Assembly (NCBI GenBank): GCA_028285755.1
Contig: JANQOQ010000004.1
Coordinates: 322,720 to 386,719, forward strand
Reading direction: 5' to 3'
DNA length: 64,000 bases
Source: Puniceicoccaceae bacterium
GTDB lineage: Bacteria; Verrucomicrobiota; Verrucomicrobiia; Opitutales; JAFGAQ01
Both the position numbers and the translations under genes were made by a program. The notes under the pieces were generated by a model that ran no database searches, was not told the DNA's origin, and saw only the letters and a list, made by a program, of their open reading frames with translations. Shown here piece after piece: positions 61,812 to 64,000 of this stretch (position 1 is the stretch's first letter; the number at the start of each line of letters is the position of its first letter).

Positions 61812-63710
61812 GTGAAGCATGTTACTAATAGTTTTGAACGAATACCTACAGAAGTATATAAAAACTCGCTAGAAGCAATTACGAGCATAGCCAAAGTGAT
61901 AGTGGATTTGATTCGTGAAAGACAATCAAATGGCAAAAATGTTGTACTTGGGCTGGCAACTGGCTCAACTCCCGTGCCTCTTTACAAGGAGCTGATTCGT
62001 TACCATAGCGAAGAAGACCTATCTTTTCATAATGTTATTACGTTTAATCTCGATGAGTATTATGGCCTTTCTAAGGAGCACCCTGAGAGCTATCACCGTT
62101 TTATGCAAGATCAGCTGTTTGATCATGTGGATATCCCTGATGATCAGATTCACATACCGAATGGTATGTCACAAAAGCAAACCGTCTTCCAGGATTGTAA
62201 AGATTATGAAGATGCCATTGTTGAAGCAGGCGGAATCGATATACAGATTTTGGGGATTGGTCGAACGGGGCATATCGGGTTCAATGAGCCTGGCTCAACT
62301 ATAAACTCCCGCACTCGAAGGGTAACCTTAGACAGTTTAACGATTAAGGATGCAGCTCGCGATTTTCTCGGGGAAATGAATGTTCCTAAATATGCAATTA
62401 CTATGGGTATTGGTACTATCATGGATGCGCGCAAAGTCTTTCTTATGGCTTGGGGCCAATCCAAAGCAGAGGTAGTCAAAAAAGCAGTCGAAGAAGAATT
62501 AAGTGACACTATTCCCGCCAGTTTCTTGCAACAGCATGATAATGTAACTTTCATTTTAGATAATGCAGCTGCATCGGAATTAACCTATCTAAAATTCCCA
62601 TGGTTAGCGGGCTTCCCAGAATGGACGCCTGAACTTGTTTGTAAAGCAGTAAGCAATTTGTCGCTCTTGACCGGAAAGCCTATTTTAAAGTTAATTGATA
62701 AAGATTACTTAGAAAATGGATTATCTGATTTAGTGACAGAGCTTGGACCCTCCTACCAACTGAATATTCGCATTTTTAATGAAATACAACATACGATAAC
62801 TGGTTGGCCCGGAGGCAAACCGAATGTAGATGATAGTCATCGACCAGAGAGAGCTGAACCTGCACTAAAAAGAGTATTAGTGCTTTCACCTGAACCCTTG
62901 GAAGATGTTAGCGCAATGGGTGGTACACTTAGCCGATTGGTATCGCAAGGCCATGATGTATCTGTCATTTACATGACTTCAGGAAACCTTGCGGTTCCTG
63001 ATATCGAAGCCCGCTGGACTCTAAATTTATTAGGGCAATTAAAAGTAGAGCCAGTTAATTCCTTCATAGAAGACGCAAACGCTTTTCTAATAGAGAAATG
63101 TGAATTTGATGAAGATATTCAGGCCCTAAGGGAACTTAAGGCTTTGATTCGCAGAAACGAAGCACTCGCATCCCTAGAAATTTGTGGCATAGGCAAGGGT
63201 AAAGTTAAGTTTCTGCATTTACCCTTCTATGAAAAAGGCCGTTATCGCCGTTTCAACATAACCCAGGAAGATTTATCACTGCTCGCACCTGAAATTAAGA
63301 AAATACAACCCCATCAGATATTTGTTACCGGCTATAAATCTGAGCCTAGTAGCGTGGAGGGAAAAGCATTCAGTGTTTTTGAAAAAGCAATTGAGAGCCT
63401 ATTGGATGAATCTTGGATGAAAGACTGTTGGGTGTGGCTCTACAGAGGCGGAGATAACGAATGGAATATCAGCGAAATCGACATGGCAGTTCCGTGCAGC
63501 CCAGATGAGTTAAGCCGCAAAAATCACGCTGTATATCAGCACCGCTCTCAACGTAGTCAAACGCCTAATATTGAACAAAATCATTTGGAAGCCTGGGGCC
63601 AGGCTATGGTGAGAAATCGGAAAACCGCCAAACTATACGATGAATTAGGCTTAGCCGAATATGAGTCAATAGAGTGTTTCGCTCGCTGGCAACCCGGGCA
63701 AGCGAAGTGA
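61812..63710 (+). CDS. nagB: Glucosamine-6-phosphate deaminase fused to a degenerate PIG-L domain
   Basis: 632 residues. Residues 1-280 are NagB: LATGSTPVPLYKELI, active-site NLDEYYGL (Asp-81) and GIGRTGHIGFNEPGS (148-162) are intact, so it should turn glucosamine-6-phosphate into fructose-6-phosphate and ammonia. Residues 350-630 are the C-terminal PIG-L (LmbE-like) domain found in long NagB proteins of Bacteroidota and Verrucomicrobiota. Its zinc motif, normally SPHPDDD, reads SPEPLED at 359-365, losing the His and first Asp. The domain probably cannot bind zinc. The next gene, overlapping by four bases, encodes an intact PIG-L enzyme. Confidence 0.9.
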   Translation: MKHVTNSFERIPTEVYKNSLEAITSIAKVIVDLIRERQSNGKNVVLGLATGSTPVPLYKELIRYHSEEDLSFHNVITFNLDEYYGLSKEHPESYHRFMQDQLFDHVDIPDDQIHIPNGMSQKQTVFQDCKDYEDAIVEAGGIDIQILGIGRTGHIGFNEPGSTINSRTRRVTLDSLTIKDAARDFLGEMNVPKYAITMGIGTIMDARKVFLMAWGQSKAEVVKKAVEEELSDTIPASFLQQHDNVTFILDNAAASELTYLKFPWLAGFPEWTPELVCKAVSNLSLLTGKPILKLIDKDYLENGLSDLVTELGPSYQLNIRIFNEIQHTITGWPGGKPNVDDSHRPERAEPALKRVLVLSPEPLEDVSAMGGTLSRLVSQGHDVSVIYMTSGNLAVPDIEARWTLNLLGQLKVEPVNSFIEDANAFLIEKCEFDEDIQALRELKALIRRNEALASLEICGIGKGKVKFLHLPFYEKGRYRRFNITQEDLSLLAPEIKKIQPHQIFVTGYKSEPSSVEGKAFSVFEKAIESLLDESWMKDCWVWLYRGGDNEWNISEIDMAVPCSPDELSRKNHAVYQHRSQRSQTPNIEQNHLEAWGQAMVRNRKTAKLYDELGLAEYESIECFARWQPGQAK

Positions 63711-64000
63711 GTCAATGGAAAAACAGTATTTTCGTTCCTGATAAAACTTCGAACGAAGCGGCTTTTGCAAGAACTACACATCTTGCGATTGGGGCTCATC
63801 ATGATGATTTGGAAATCTTTGCAATTCATGGGATATTAGCAGGTTACAAACAACCAGATTATAATTTTGCCGGGGTAACTGTAACAGACGGTTCAGGAAG
63901 TCCGAGAACTGGAGAATACACATCCGTAAAAGAACAGGAAATGATTTTGATACGCCACCATGAGCAAGTCGAAGCGAGTCAGATTGGGCGTTATTCTTTT
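63707..64000 (+). CDS. PIG-L (LmbE-like) zinc deacetylase, 3' end beyond window
   Basis: 98 codons from a GTG at 63707, overlapping the nagB stop (GTGA), run open to the window edge. HLAIGAHHDDLEIFAIHG carries the intact metal motif (His-Asp-Asp-x-Glu pattern), followed by FAGVTVTDGSGSPRTG and EQEMILIRHHEQVEAS, typical of PIG-L N-acetylglucosamine deacetylases. It would supply the deacetylation lost in the NagB fusion: GlcNAc or its phosphate to glucosamine. Too short to name the exact substrate. Confidence 0.85.
   Translation, partial: MSQWKNSIFVPDKTSNEAAFARTTHLAIGAHHDDLEIFAIHGILAGYKQPDYNFAGVTVTDGSGSPRTGEYTSVKEQEMILIRHHEQVEASQIGRYSF

Overview
The window looks like a glycan-degrading marine bacterium of the Verrucomicrobiota, most likely order Opitutales (Coraliomargarita/Lentimonas-like). 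This is inferred from gene content and protein style, not from a marker gene. Supporting signs are a very large TonB-dependent receptor whose mature N-terminus and C-terminus (ends in ...WELRNTFSF) have the Opitutales form, secreted sulfatases, several LacI/AraC regulators beside catabolic genes, Tat-exported oxidoreductases and mostly weak Shine-Dalgarno sites. No rRNA, tRNA, CRISPR or phage genes were seen.

Region 1 (1-17.2 kb) is polysaccharide degradation. A polysaccharide lyase cut by the window edge sits beside a zinc alcohol dehydrogenase and an AraC regulator. Then come three decayed gene remnants, and an operon of a GH10 xylanase with two agarase-like secreted proteins. A divergent two-component pair follows, whose histidine kinase carries two discoidin-like sensor domains. 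A PL6 alginate lyase is divergent from a LacI-type regulator with an extra helix-turn-helix. A sulfatase is divergent from another LacI regulator across a perfect 24-bp palindromic operator.

Region 2 (17.5-23.4 kb) is a complete RND efflux operon: outer-membrane factor, membrane-fusion protein, pump.

Region 3 (23.7-34.8 kb) is the most unusual. A plus-strand operon encodes a PqqD-like protein, a family-5 nucleotidyltransferase, an ABC exporter, an HPr-kinase-like/glycosyltransferase fusion and two more GT2 glycosyltransferases. It converges on a minus-strand operon making 2-aminoethylphosphonate (PEP mutase, phosphonopyruvate decarboxylase, AEP transaminase), headed by a tubulin-tyrosine-ligase-like ATP-grasp protein. 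Together they suggest synthesis and export of a phosphonate-decorated glycan or peptide. This is a hypothesis.

Region 4 (34.8-36.5 kb) is an AT-rich row of three small unknown genes separated by attC-like repeats. A diverged copy of the repeat lies 18 kb away.

Region 5 (36.5-45.8 kb) has a FAD-dependent oxidoreductase divergent from a six-gene sugar/polyol catabolic operon: aldo/keto reductase, GlpD-like dehydrogenase, class I aldolase, FGGY kinase, CoA-acylating semialdehyde dehydrogenase and iron alcohol dehydrogenase.

Region 6 (45.9-64 kb, visibly more AT-rich) is a second glycan locus. It holds a beta-helix protein, a sodium symporter, a second FAD oxidoreductase, a deleted SDR gene, a sulfatase, a truncated isomerase gene, the TonB receptor and a LacI regulator. 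It continues with a PAS-AraC regulator, two Gfo/Idh/MocA oxidoreductases, a TIM-barrel isomerase, a NagB-PIG-L fusion with a degenerate deacetylase site, and the start of an intact PIG-L deacetylase. A shared operator (GATTAATGCTTTAATC type) links the TonB receptor with the FAD gene 15 kb away.
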